A stretch of DNA of 30,149 bases, from contig JAPLNJ010000934.1 of NCBI GenBank assembly GCA_026692885.1, positions 1 through 30,149 of the forward strand, written 5' to 3'. Source of the DNA: Planctomycetota bacterium (GTDB taxonomy: Bacteria > Planctomycetota > Planctomycetia > Pirellulales > Pirellulaceae). Under the pieces are notes generated by a model, which was given only the letters and a program-made list of their open reading frames with translations, was not told the origin of the DNA and did not search any database. The position numbers were made by a program, and so were the translations under genes. Of the stretch, positions 1 through 7,523 are shown in pieces; within the stretch, counting starts at the first letter, position 1, and the number at the start of each line of letters is the position of its first letter.

Positions 1-566
1 CGATGGGCGTCCTGAACAGCCGCGCCTATGCCTCCGACGCGGCCACCGAGCAGTGGGTGGCCGACTGTGTCGACGTCATGGCGCAGCTGAAGCAACGGGT
101 GGTGCTGTTAGCGTTCTTTGGCAACGGCGACATCAAGGGCAAACCGGACTTGCAGAAGGAAGTCATTCGCCGGCTGAAGAAAATCGCCCCGCAGGCGGAA
201 AAAGCGGGCGTGGTCTTGGGTCTTGAATCGTGGCTGAACGCCGACGACCATCTGCGGATTCTGGACGGAGTTGGCTCTCCCGCGGTCCAGGTCTACTACG
301 ACGTCTGCAACATGACGGACATGGGCTACGACATCGGCAAGGAAATCCGCCAGCTGGGGCGCGACCGTATCTGCGAGGTCCACTGCAAGGAAAACGGCTT
401 CCTGCTGGGCCACGGGAAGGTAGATCTCCTGAAGGTGAAAACCGCGATCGACGAGATCGGCTGGACCGGCTGGCTGGTCATCGAAGGCGCGACGATCGGC
501 GGCAAGTCGCTGACGGAGTGCTACACGCTGAACCAGAAGTATCTGCGCTCGGTGTTCCCGACGTAA
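1..566 (+). CDS. Sugar phosphate isomerase/epimerase, xylose isomerase-like TIM barrel (5' partial)
   Basis: The reading frame is open to the left edge, so only about the last 187 residues of a family that is usually 270-300 residues are present. Seen: the C-terminal half of an AP-endonuclease-2/xylose-isomerase-like barrel, with LGLESWLN (a beta-strand ending in Glu), VYYDVCNM (strand with Asp), ICEVHCKEN (strand with His) and GWLVIEG (strand with Glu). These Glu/Asp/His/Glu positions match the usual metal ligands of the family. The substrate cannot be told from sequence; such proteins isomerise or epimerise sugars or inositol derivatives. It lies upstream of a Gfo/Idh/MocA oxidoreductase, a common planctomycete pairing in sugar catabolism, but a 160-bp palindromic element separates the two. 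The N-terminus and any Tat signal lie outside the window. Confidence 0.85.
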   Translation, partial: MGVLNSRAYASDAATEQWVADCVDVMAQLKQRVVLLAFFGNGDIKGKPDLQKEVIRRLKKIAPQAEKAGVVLGLESWLNADDHLRILDGVGSPAVQVYYDVCNMTDMGYDIGKEIRQLGRDRICEVHCKENGFLLGHGKVDLLKVKTAIDEIGWTGWLVIEGATIGGKSLTECYTLNQKYLRSVFPT

Positions 567-727
567 TTTGGAGTGCGGTGACCTGTCACCGCTTTTCAAG
601 ACGCCCTATTTCGCCAGTGGGCCCGTGCGGCGTCAGCCATCAGCCGACCTCTTGTGGATCGAAACTGCCCGACCTTGACGTAGTTCGCGGTTCATTGAAA
701 AGCGGTGACAGGTCACCGCACTCCAAA
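567..727. repeat. MITE/REP-like element with perfect 33-bp terminal inverted repeats
   Basis: Positions 567-599 and 695-727 are exact reverse complements over 33 bp and flank a 95-bp centre with no ORF of note. Each arm contains its own palindrome, GCGGTGAC-CT-GTCACCGC. The element begins directly after the stop codon of the upstream gene. The structure fits a non-autonomous palindromic element (MITE or REP doublet) or a strong bidirectional transcript end. No transposase was recognised in the window. Confidence 0.75.
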
Positions 728-824
728 AAGCACTCCAAGAAGCTGTGCTTGAACTGCAGCGACCGCTCCGCTAGGCTAGCGGCGTTGGATGGCGAGCCAT
801 CGCCGCGGGCGTCCTCCCCATTTG

Positions 825-850
825 ACACTTTGCCTCTTGGACACTTTGCC
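825..850 (+). repeat. Short direct repeat in the leader of the oxidoreductase gene
   Basis: The 11-mer GACACTTTGCC occurs at 825-835 and again at 840-850, just before the AAGGAG ribosome binding site at 861-866. Function unknown; it could be replication slippage or an operator pair. Confidence 0.4.
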
Positions 851-873
851 TTCTCGACACAAGGAGCCTACCG

Positions 874-2187
874 ATGAAGCACCGCACGAATCGCCGTCGC
901 TTTTTGCAGACCACCGCCTTGGCCGGCGTGGGCGTCTGGGTTGCCTCGACCGGCAGCCCGGCGCAGAGCCGCTCGCCGAACGAGAAACTGAACATCGGGA
1001 TCATCGGGTCCGGGGGCCGCGGCGGCTCCAACGCCGGTGACGTCAGCAGCGAGAATATCGTGGCTCTGGCCGACGTGGATGCCAATCAACTGGAAGGCGC
1101 CGGCAAGCGGTTTCCGCAGGCCAAGAAGTACGCCGATTGGCGAAAACTCCTGGAGCAGAAAGATCTGGACGCGGTGGTCGTCAGCACCACCGACCACACC
1201 CACGCCTTGGCCGCCGTGTGGGCCATGCGCCGCGGGCTGAGCGTGTACTGCGAAAAACCCTTGGCCCACTCCGTTTACGAAGCGCGGGTGATGCAGGAAA
1301 CGTACCTGAAAAACAAGGACAAGCTGGCCACGCAGATGGGGACGCAAATCCACGCGACGGACAACTATCGCCGCGTGGTCGAGTTGGTCCAATCCGGCGC
1401 GATCGGCCCGGTCCGTGAGGCCCACGTCTGGTGCAACCGCCAAGGACCCAAGGACGGCGAACGTCCCACCGACGAACCGCCCGTCCCGAGTCACTTGAAC
1501 TGGGACCTCTGGCTCGGCCCAGCGACGCAGCGGCCCTACCATCCCCGTTACCTGCCGGGCTGTATGACCTGGGAGCAGTGGTGGGACTTCGGTAACGGCT
1601 GTCTGGGCGATATGGGCAGCCACCTGATCGACTTGCCGTTCTGGGCACTGAAGCTCAGGGATCCGCTGACCATTGCGGCCGAGGGGACTCCGCTGCGGAA
1701 GGAAGCCTACCCCGAGTGGCTGATGGTGCACTGGGAGCATCCGGCCCGCGGCGAGATGCCGGCCTGTACGCTGCACTGGTACGACGGTATTCAGCGGCCT
1801 AAGGTCCCAACGCCCGGCCACGACCTGAACGCGTGGGGCATCGGCGTGTTATTTGTCGGCGACCGGGGCCTGCTGTTGGCCGACTATGGCCGGCGCATCT
1901 TGTTGCCCGAAGACAAGTTCAAGGGCTTCCAGCCGCCCCCGGCTTCGATCGCACCGTCACTCGGCCATCACAAGGAGTGGATCCACGCGGCGAAGACCGG
2001 TGCCCCGACTTTGTGCAATTTCGACTACTCGGGGAAACTGGTCGAGAACAATCTACTAGGCACCGTCGCGTTCCGGACCGGCAAGAAGCTGGCCTGGGAC
2101 GCCCAGGCGATGAAGGCCACGAACTGTCCGGAGGCAGACCAGTACATCAAACCTTTGTACCGTGAGGGTTGGGTTTTGGAAGGCTAG
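874..2187 (+). CDS. Tat-exported Gfo/Idh/MocA family oxidoreductase
   Basis: 437 residues. The N-terminus has a twin-arginine signal (NRRRFLQTTALAGVGVW), so the folded, cofactor-loaded enzyme is probably exported. It is followed by the Rossmann nucleotide-binding motif NIGIIGSGGRGGSN (residues about 40-53). EKPLAH carries the catalytic-domain Lys-Pro typical of the family. The C-terminal half (WLGPATQRPYHPRY, GNGCLGDMGSHLID) matches the large planctomycete subfamily. Known role of the family: NAD(P)-dependent oxidation or reduction of sugars and related polyols; the substrate here is unknown. AAGGAG at 861-866 lies 7 nt before the ATG and fixes the start. It probably works with the TIM-barrel enzyme upstream. 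Confidence 0.93.
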   Translation: MKHRTNRRRFLQTTALAGVGVWVASTGSPAQSRSPNEKLNIGIIGSGGRGGSNAGDVSSENIVALADVDANQLEGAGKRFPQAKKYADWRKLLEQKDLDAVVVSTTDHTHALAAVWAMRRGLSVYCEKPLAHSVYEARVMQETYLKNKDKLATQMGTQIHATDNYRRVVELVQSGAIGPVREAHVWCNRQGPKDGERPTDEPPVPSHLNWDLWLGPATQRPYHPRYLPGCMTWEQWWDFGNGCLGDMGSHLIDLPFWALKLRDPLTIAAEGTPLRKEAYPEWLMVHWEHPARGEMPACTLHWYDGIQRPKVPTPGHDLNAWGIGVLFVGDRGLLLADYGRRILLPEDKFKGFQPPPASIAPSLGHHKEWIHAAKTGAPTLCNFDYSGKLVENNLLGTVAFRTGKKLAWDAQAMKATNCPEADQYIKPLYREGWVLEG

Positions 2188-2253
2188 GACATCTGGCGAC
2201 AAATTGGCGGGCGGCGGGCGTTAGCCCCACTGCTGTGAATATATTGGAACCCT

Positions 2254-2278
2254 CGTTCCCAGGCTCCGCCTGGGAACG
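2254..2278. repeat. REP-type hairpin
   Basis: Perfect 11-bp stem CGTTCCCAGGC / GCCTGGGAACG with a TCC loop, followed by GCTCCGCC/GGCGGAGC arms up to about 2325. It lies between the oxidoreductase and LRR genes. It may end or attenuate transcription, and looks like a dispersed palindromic family. Confidence 0.6.
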
Positions 2279-2365
2279 CACTGCATTGTCGGCTCCGCCG
2301 ACCGTCTTGGGAGGCGGAGCCTCGCGTCCAGTGGGTTACGAGGCAGGTGTTCAAGGAGACGCCCG

Positions 2366-3352
2366 ATGCTATTGCTCGATTCACGTCGCAAGAACTTCCG
2401 CCGCTGTGCACTCGCCATCGTCGCCGTGCACTGTGGCTTGGTCGTCTCGCTCCTGACAGTCACCGCAGTCCACGCTCAAGACGCCGCGGAAGCGGCCTTG
2501 GAAAAACTGGGGGCGGAATTTCAACGCGACGACGCCGGCGTCATCACCGGTCTGGCCATCCAGTCGACGAAGGGGCCGCTCGCAGATGCCGATCTCGCAC
2601 AGCTAAGTTCTTTTTCCAAGCTGCAGAAGCTTGCTCTGACGACTCCGGAGGTCACCGAGCACGGGCTGCTGGAACAGTTCCGAAACTTGAATGATCTCAA
2701 GTCCCTGAATCTGACGGTGCAAAGCCTCTCCGCGACTGGCATCAGCCGCCTCGGCCGTCTGCCGCAACTCGAACAACTCGGGCTGTCTCAAACCCCCATC
2801 TCCCGTGACGGCCTGCGGGAACTCGAACATCTAAAGTCGCTCCGTTGGCTGACGTTCAACGCTTGCGGTGTTTGCGACAACGATCTGGAATCCATCGGCA
2901 AGCTGACCGGCTTGCAGGTCCTGGAACTGAACCAGGACAAGATCACGGACAATGGTTTGAGATATCTTGCCAGACTGGCGGACTTGCAGCAGCTGAAACT
3001 GTCGTCGGTGGATGTGACGGACGCCGGCCTAGCCCATCTGGCAAAGTTCGCGCGTCTGGAGAAGCTCAACCTGCAGCAGACCCGCATCACGGACGCGGGC
3101 CTGATCCAGCTGCGCAAGTTGACTCAGATTCGCGAGCTGAATCTGGGTGGCAATCTTGGCATCACGGGAGACGGTTTGAAGTATCTGAACAAGCTGACTG
3201 AACTGAAAACGCTGGGACTCCAAGGCACGCAGATGGACACGACGGGCCTGAAACGGCTGGCGGGTTTCCCGGTGTTGGAGGAGTTGTCGCTCGACAATAT
3301 CAATCTCACAGACGAGGCGGTGAACTACTTGAAGCCGCTACCGACATTGTAA
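2366..3352 (+). CDS. Leucine-rich-repeat protein, cut short by an in-frame TAA
   Basis: 328 residues up to the first stop. A basic start plus a hydrophobic stretch (about residues 13-37, ending AVHAQ) forms a signal peptide, so the protein is exported. From about residue 60 it is a run of 23-25-residue leucine-rich repeats of the planctomycete type, e.g. ITDAGLIQLRKLTQIRELNL and LTDEAVNYLKPLPTL. Such repeats bind proteins or ligands; no enzymatic domain is visible. AAGGAG at 2353-2358 lies 7 nt before the ATG. The repeat breaks off at the TAA at 3350-3352, yet the same frame reads on with LRR sequence to 3463 (see next entry). The intact protein would be 365 residues. Confidence 0.85.
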   Translation: MLLLDSRRKNFRRCALAIVAVHCGLVVSLLTVTAVHAQDAAEAALEKLGAEFQRDDAGVITGLAIQSTKGPLADADLAQLSSFSKLQKLALTTPEVTEHGLLEQFRNLNDLKSLNLTVQSLSATGISRLGRLPQLEQLGLSQTPISRDGLRELEHLKSLRWLTFNACGVCDNDLESIGKLTGLQVLELNQDKITDNGLRYLARLADLQQLKLSSVDVTDAGLAHLAKFARLEKLNLQQTRITDAGLIQLRKLTQIRELNLGGNLGITGDGLKYLNKLTELKTLGLQGTQMDTTGLKRLAGFPVLEELSLDNINLTDEAVNYLKPLPTL

Positions 3353-3463
3353 CGTCTGAACTTTCGCGGAACGCAACTTTCGGCCAACGGGACGGCTCTC
3401 CTGCAGCGTGCCCTGCCCGACTGCGAGATCGACGACAAGGCAGCCGCGAGCAAGGCCGAGTGA
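3353..3463 (+). pseudogene. In-frame C-terminal remainder of the LRR gene beyond the TAA
   Basis: After the TAA the same frame continues for 36 codons as RLNFRGTQLSANGTALLQ and then a PDCEI ending, closing with TGA at 3461-3463. Together with the preceding LKPLPTL this completes a leucine-rich repeat and a typical C-terminal cap. AAA to TAA is a single-base change and would restore LKRLNF. So the stop is a recent nonsense mutation, a sequence error or, less likely, a readthrough site. Confidence 0.75.
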
Positions 3464-3487
3464 TCGGTGAGTGTGATGTGCATTTTC

Positions 3488-3573
3488 GTAGCCTGGCTCT
3501 CCAGAGTCGGGCAGTATCGGAAGCGATTTGCCACTGAGGAGTCGCACTGCACGGCTCCGGAGAGCCATGCTAC
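3488..3573. repeat. Inverted-repeat element in the LRR/PQQ gap
   Basis: GTAGCCTGGCTCTCC at 3488-3502 pairs with GGAGAGCCATGCTAC at 3559-3573 (14 of 15 matches). It lies just upstream of the PQQ-protein start and resembles the other palindromic elements in the window. Confidence 0.55.
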
Positions 3574-3604
3574 TTGGTTGCGGCCGTGGGCCGCGTTAGG
3601 AGCA

Positions 3605-6600
3605 ATGCCAGACATGCGAATTTGCACTCGACAGCGTTCGTGCTTGGGCTTGGCCGTCGCGGCCTGGGTGTTCGTGTCCCTGATGTCGCTGGTTCCCTGC
3701 ACCGGCCGTGCCGACAACGAGCCGCCGTTGGCCCAGCTCATCACGGAAACCTACGGCGTGAAGGGCGGTCTGTGTGCCCAACTCGGTGGCGACGATGTCG
3801 CTCTGGCCGACGCTTTGGCGCGGACCGGCAAGTTCCTGGTGCAACGGTTGGCGACCAATCCCGCCGCCGTCACCACGGCCCGAGATCTGTTGCAGGCCCA
3901 AGGCGTCTACGGGCTGATCGCCGTCGACGGTCTGCCGGCAGCCGGGTCACTCCCGTTCACAGAGAACTTGGTCAACGTGCTGATTCTCGAACAGCAGCCG
4001 ACACCGCCCCTGTCTTTGTCGGAAGCAGCCCGCGTGTTGTGCCCGCGAGGAGTCCTGCTGGCTGCGGGCCAGCCGTTCTCGGTAGACGCACTGCGGGCGG
4101 CCGGCTTCGAAGAGCTGCGCACCCTGGAGTCCGGCGGCAAGACCTGGTCGGCAGGCCGTAAGCGGTGGCCGGCGGAAATGGACCAGTGGTCGCATCCACG
4201 ACACGCCGCCGACGGCAACGCGGTCTCCCAGGACCTGCTGGTGGGCCCGCCGCGGCGGGTCCGCTGGGTCACAGGACCCGAACAGGAAGTCAGCAGTCTG
4301 GTCAGCGGGCAGGGCCGCAACTACTACGGCGGCGTGTGGACTCGAGATGCGTTCAACGGTCTGCGGCTGTGGCAGCGCGAGTTGAAGCCGTCCCCGGCTC
4401 AGGGCGGTTTCGGCTTCTCGAAAGCGGCGGGCAGCGTACGCCCCATCGCCGCGGGTGGCCTGCTGTTCGTATGGTCCGAATCGAGCCTGGTGGCCCTGGA
4501 TGGGGCGACCGGCCAACCCGTGCGTTCGTATCCTGAGGCGGGCACACCCGGCGAGATCTTGCACGTGGGGAACTTGCTCCTGGCTGTCGACAGTCAATCG
4601 GTGCGGGCCGTGGATGTTGACTCGGGGCGGCTCTGTTGGAAGTGTGAGGCGTCGGAGCCACGCTGCGTGGTGGCCGATGCCTCGAGTGTGTTCTGGCTGG
4701 AAGGATCGCCACGCCGCGGCGAGAAATGCGTGGCCGTCAGCCTGGACGCTGCCACCGGCAGCGTGCGTTGGCGAAAGGCTGACTACCCGTGGCTGGCCCT
4801 GGTTCGCCGCACCGTCTGCCACCGTGATTGGCTGGCCTGCGAGGTGTCGACGCTGGCCGACGAGAAACTGGGGAACGCCATCCACGTCGTGTCCGTGGCG
4901 GACGGAAGCCTACTCTGGAGCCGCAGTTACGTACCCCACTCGAGCCACTACAAACAGGCGCGAGGGATGTTCATCGGCGATTTGCTGTGGGTCTTGGAAG
5001 ACAAGCAATGTGTGGGCCTGGCGCCACAGACCGGCGAGGTCAAGCAGACATGGCCAGCGGGCCTGTGCCACTGTTTTCCGCCCGTGGCCACCTTGCGTTA
5101 CATCTTTTCCGGCGAAATGGAACTGACCAACTTGGCCAACGGACAATACGACGCCAATCGGCTGACCAAGGCCGCTTGCGGCCGGGACGCCGGCTGGGTT
5201 CCGGCTAACGGGTTGATCTACGTGTCGCCCAAGCATTGCGTTTGCTGGCCCATGCTGCGTGGGTATGTGGCCATGGCGCCCGCCAAACAGGAATCGCAGG
5301 TGGCGGCCTCGCCGCCAAGCGCAGGGCCGGCGTCCCCGCCAGCCCCGACCGGCGCGGGCGCTGGTTCTGCGAGTGCCCTTGAAAAGGGATCTGCGTCACC
5401 GCCGGAGAGCGTCTCCGCGGCGGGAGACGACTGGCCCTGCTACCGTCATGATGCCTGGCGAAGCAGCAGCACGGCAAGTGTCGTTCCGCACGACCTGCGG
5501 GTGCTCTGGAAGGCTTCGTTCGGCGGCTGGCTGGCCGGCCCGATTGCCGACGATTGGCGCGAGAATCCTTTTGTGCGCGGGCCGATTACGGCGCCGGTCG
5601 TCGCGGGCGGTCTGGCCTACGTGGCCCGGCCCGACGCGCATCAACTGGTGGCGCTCGACGTGCGGACGGGGGAAGTCCGCTGGCGTTACACTTCCAACGG
5701 CCGCATCGACACGGCTCCGACGCTGCATCGCGGCCTGTGTCTGTTCGGCACCAAGAACGGCTGGGTCTACGGGCTGCGGGCCGATGACGGGCGTCTGGTG
5801 TGGCGTCTGCGGGCCGCGCCGCATGAAGAGCGAATCGTGGCCTACGGTCAGATCGAATCGCCCTGGCCTGTGGCTGGCAGCGTGCTGATCGCCGACGGTG
5901 TGGCCTACTTCGCCGCGGGTCGGCAATCCTTGGCCGATGGCGGCATCCTGGTATTTGCCGTCGAGCCGACCACGGGGCAAACACGTTGGGTCAAACGCTT
6001 GGATACGGTGCCCACCAAGAACTTCTACAGCTGCAACGGTTTGGAGTTCGACAACATCGACCTCCTGCATCAGGAAGACGATGGCGTGGCGATGTCGCGG
6101 TGGCTGTTTCGACGCGACACAGGCGACATGACGTGCAAAGCCACCGACGCCTTCGCCGTCTTCCGGACGGACTCCCTGGACGTCGTCGTTCCGAGGGGCT
6201 GCTGGACGTACGCGCCGCGGCAGATTGCGCGACACGGCGGGGATAAGTCGTCCGTCCGCCCGCTGGTGACGTTTCGCGGCAATTCGCTGCTCGGCTGCCA
6301 GGATGACCTGCGGACCGTGTATCGCCGCGATTTCAACCTCCTGGGCCGCGAGGAGTTCAGCACGACCTGGATCACGGGCTGGGCGGCCAGTGAGAACTTC
6401 GGTAAACGCACCGGCGAAGTCTGGCGCAGCGACCGGCTGGCCAAGCATGCCAAGTGGTCGGTGCCCGCCTTCCAGGCCACTGAACCGGACCAGAAAATCG
6501 CCGCCCTGGTGCTGGCCGGAGAGCAGTTGCTGGCTGCGGGTTCGCAAGGCGGCCTGACCCGCCTGTCCGCGGAGAACGGCCAAGTACTGGCTCGTAACGA

Positions 6601-6703
6601 GCTGCCGGCTCCCGTCTGGGACGGTATGGCAGCCGCGGCGGGCCGGGTGTTCGTCTCGACCTTGGACGGCGAGGTAGTTTGCCTCGGCACGGCCGAAAGA
6701 TAG
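3605..6703 (+). CDS. Exported PQQ-binding-like beta-propeller protein with N-terminal methyltransferase-like domain
   Basis: About 1032 residues. An N-terminal signal peptide (hydrophobic LGLAVAAWVFVSLMSLV, then CTGRA) points to export. Residues about 40-180 resemble a Rossmann-type methyltransferase fold: GGLCAQLGGDD, LVQRLATN, GLIAVDGLP, LPFTENLVNVLIL and ARVLCPRGVLL. Two beta-propeller halves with quinoprotein blades follow (e.g. LVALDVRTGEVRWRY, GWVYGLRADDGRLVWRL), separated by a Pro/Ala/Ser-rich linker at about 558-602. The propeller suggests a dehydrogenase-like or scaffold role; PQQ binding is not proven. The S-adenosylmethionine glycine loop is not canonical, so the N-domain may be non-catalytic. 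Start: AGGAG at 3598-3602 is 2 nt from the ATG at 3605 and 11 nt from the ATG at 3614, so 3614 may be the true start. Confidence 0.88.
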   Translation: MPDMRICTRQRSCLGLAVAAWVFVSLMSLVPCTGRADNEPPLAQLITETYGVKGGLCAQLGGDDVALADALARTGKFLVQRLATNPAAVTTARDLLQAQGVYGLIAVDGLPAAGSLPFTENLVNVLILEQQPTPPLSLSEAARVLCPRGVLLAAGQPFSVDALRAAGFEELRTLESGGKTWSAGRKRWPAEMDQWSHPRHAADGNAVSQDLLVGPPRRVRWVTGPEQEVSSLVSGQGRNYYGGVWTRDAFNGLRLWQRELKPSPAQGGFGFSKAAGSVRPIAAGGLLFVWSESSLVALDGATGQPVRSYPEAGTPGEILHVGNLLLAVDSQSVRAVDVDSGRLCWKCEASEPRCVVADASSVFWLEGSPRRGEKCVAVSLDAATGSVRWRKADYPWLALVRRTVCHRDWLACEVSTLADEKLGNAIHVVSVADGSLLWSRSYVPHSSHYKQARGMFIGDLLWVLEDKQCVGLAPQTGEVKQTWPAGLCHCFPPVATLRYIFSGEMELTNLANGQYDANRLTKAACGRDAGWVPANGLIYVSPKHCVCWPMLRGYVAMAPAKQESQVAASPPSAGPASPPAPTGAGAGSASALEKGSASPPESVSAAGDDWPCYRHDAWRSSSTASVVPHDLRVLWKASFGGWLAGPIADDWRENPFVRGPITAPVVAGGLAYVARPDAHQLVALDVRTGEVRWRYTSNGRIDTAPTLHRGLCLFGTKNGWVYGLRADDGRLVWRLRAAPHEERIVAYGQIESPWPVAGSVLIADGVAYFAAGRQSLADGGILVFAVEPTTGQTRWVKRLDTVPTKNFYSCNGLEFDNIDLLHQEDDGVAMSRWLFRRDTGDMTCKATDAFAVFRTDSLDVVVPRGCWTYAPRQIARHGGDKSSVRPLVTFRGNSLLGCQDDLRTVYRRDFNLLGREEFSTTWITGWAASENFGKRTGEVWRSDRLAKHAKWSVPAFQATEPDQKIAALVLAGEQLLAAGSQGGLTRLSAENGQVLARNELPAPVWDGMAAAAGRVFVSTLDGEVVCLGTAER

Positions 6704-6708
6704 CTCCA

Positions 6709-6730
6709 TCGCCCCTGAGTGCAGGGGCGA
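6709..6730. terminator. Hairpin after the PQQ gene
   Basis: TCGCCCCTG / CAGGGGCGA form a perfect 9-bp stem with an AGTG loop, 5 nt after the TAG stop. There is no T-run, so it is either a Rho-independent-like stabiliser or a REP hairpin. Confidence 0.5.
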
Positions 6731-6740
6731 GGGGAGAATG

Positions 6741-6763
6741 CCAGGCTGACGACGTCAGCCTGG
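6741..6763. repeat. 23-bp near-perfect palindrome upstream of the COX4 gene
   Basis: CCAGGCTGACG-A-CGTCAGCCTGG has 11-bp arms around one central base, 47 bp before the next ATG. The compact dyad could be an operator or another hairpin of the 3' end. Confidence 0.45.
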
Positions 6764-6810
6764 AAAAGCTGACCCATTTGATATCTTCGACCCCCTGAGG
6801 ATTGACACTT

Positions 6811-7164
6811 ATGACCTCGACGACACTGGACACGCCCCACGACGAAACCAAACCCGTCATGGGGCACGTGGTTCCGCCCGCGACCTTGCTCCTGACCTTT
6901 GCGGCACTGATTGTGCTGACGATCGTCACCGTGTTGACCTCGACGTTCGGACTCGGCAACTGGGAGATCTGGGTCAGCCTCGGAATTGCCACCGTCAAAG
7001 GCACGCTGGTCGCAATGGTCTTCATGCATCTGCGGTATGACAACCCGTTTCACGCTCTGCTGGCTGTCTTCTGCCTGTGCTTCGTGATGCTCTTTTTGGG
7101 GCTGACGATCCTGGACAGCCAGGGCTATCAGGCGGATATCGAGGCGTTCGTGGAGCGGCCGTGA
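6811..7164 (+). CDS. Cytochrome c oxidase subunit IV family protein
   Basis: 117 residues with three predicted membrane helices: about 19-43 (ATLLLTFAALIVLTIVTVLT), 50-74 (IWVSLGIATVKGTLVAMVFM) and 80-102 (HALLAVFCLCFVMLFLGLTI). The segment VKGTLVAMVFMHLRYDNP is characteristic of prokaryotic COX4-type subunits, small integral-membrane parts of haem-copper oxidases. TGAGG at 6796-6800 lies 10 nt before the ATG; the TTG at 6802 sits too close to it to be the start. In most genomes this gene follows subunits I-III. Here no other oxidase gene is present within the window, so it is a stand-alone copy, or its operon has been rearranged. Confidence 0.88.
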   Translation: MTSTTLDTPHDETKPVMGHVVPPATLLLTFAALIVLTIVTVLTSTFGLGNWEIWVSLGIATVKGTLVAMVFMHLRYDNPFHALLAVFCLCFVMLFLGLTILDSQGYQADIEAFVERP

Positions 7165-7209
7165 ACGCGATTGAGTCGCATTGCGTCCTCAAGGCTAAGA
7201 TTGTGGGCG

Positions 7210-7443
7210 GTGAGCGGCAAGGCACTAGCCGCCGGTGGCTTGGGTTGTGAGCCGCAAGGCGCTAGCCCAATGCCACTTACTTTGGGACCATTGGGGGCGT
7301 TTTCTGTTAGCGGAGCGGCGCAAGCCGCCCGGTTTTCCGACTGTAATACCGGACGGCTTGCGCCGTGCCGCTACAAAGTAGGTGGCATTGGGCGCTAGCC
7401 GCCGGTGGCGTTCGGAACCGGCGGCTAGCGCCTTGCCGCTCAC
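7210..7443. repeat. Nested palindromic element (REP cluster/MITE-like), 234 bp
   Basis: Three concentric inverted repeats: 7210-7236 with 7417-7443 (26 of 27), 7265-7284 with 7374-7393 (19 of 20), and 7310-7332 with 7349-7371 (about 20 of 23). A further perfect 14-bp hairpin lies inside at 7393-7406/7417-7430, and the outer motif recurs in direct orientation at 7248-7267. No coding sequence is credible here. The element fills most of the 359-bp gap between the COX4 gene and the activator gene. Confidence 0.75.
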
Positions 7444-7523
7444 TTATCGCGCCCGCAACTCGGGGCGAAAACCTGGGATCACGATCAGGACGTTGGCCTG
7501 CCTGGCAGCTTGTCGCCGACGGC

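Noticed and set aside
5396..6709. 437-codon minus-strand frame opposite the PQQ gene
   Set aside because: No motif, no RBS, and it mirrors codon bias of the well-supported + strand gene.
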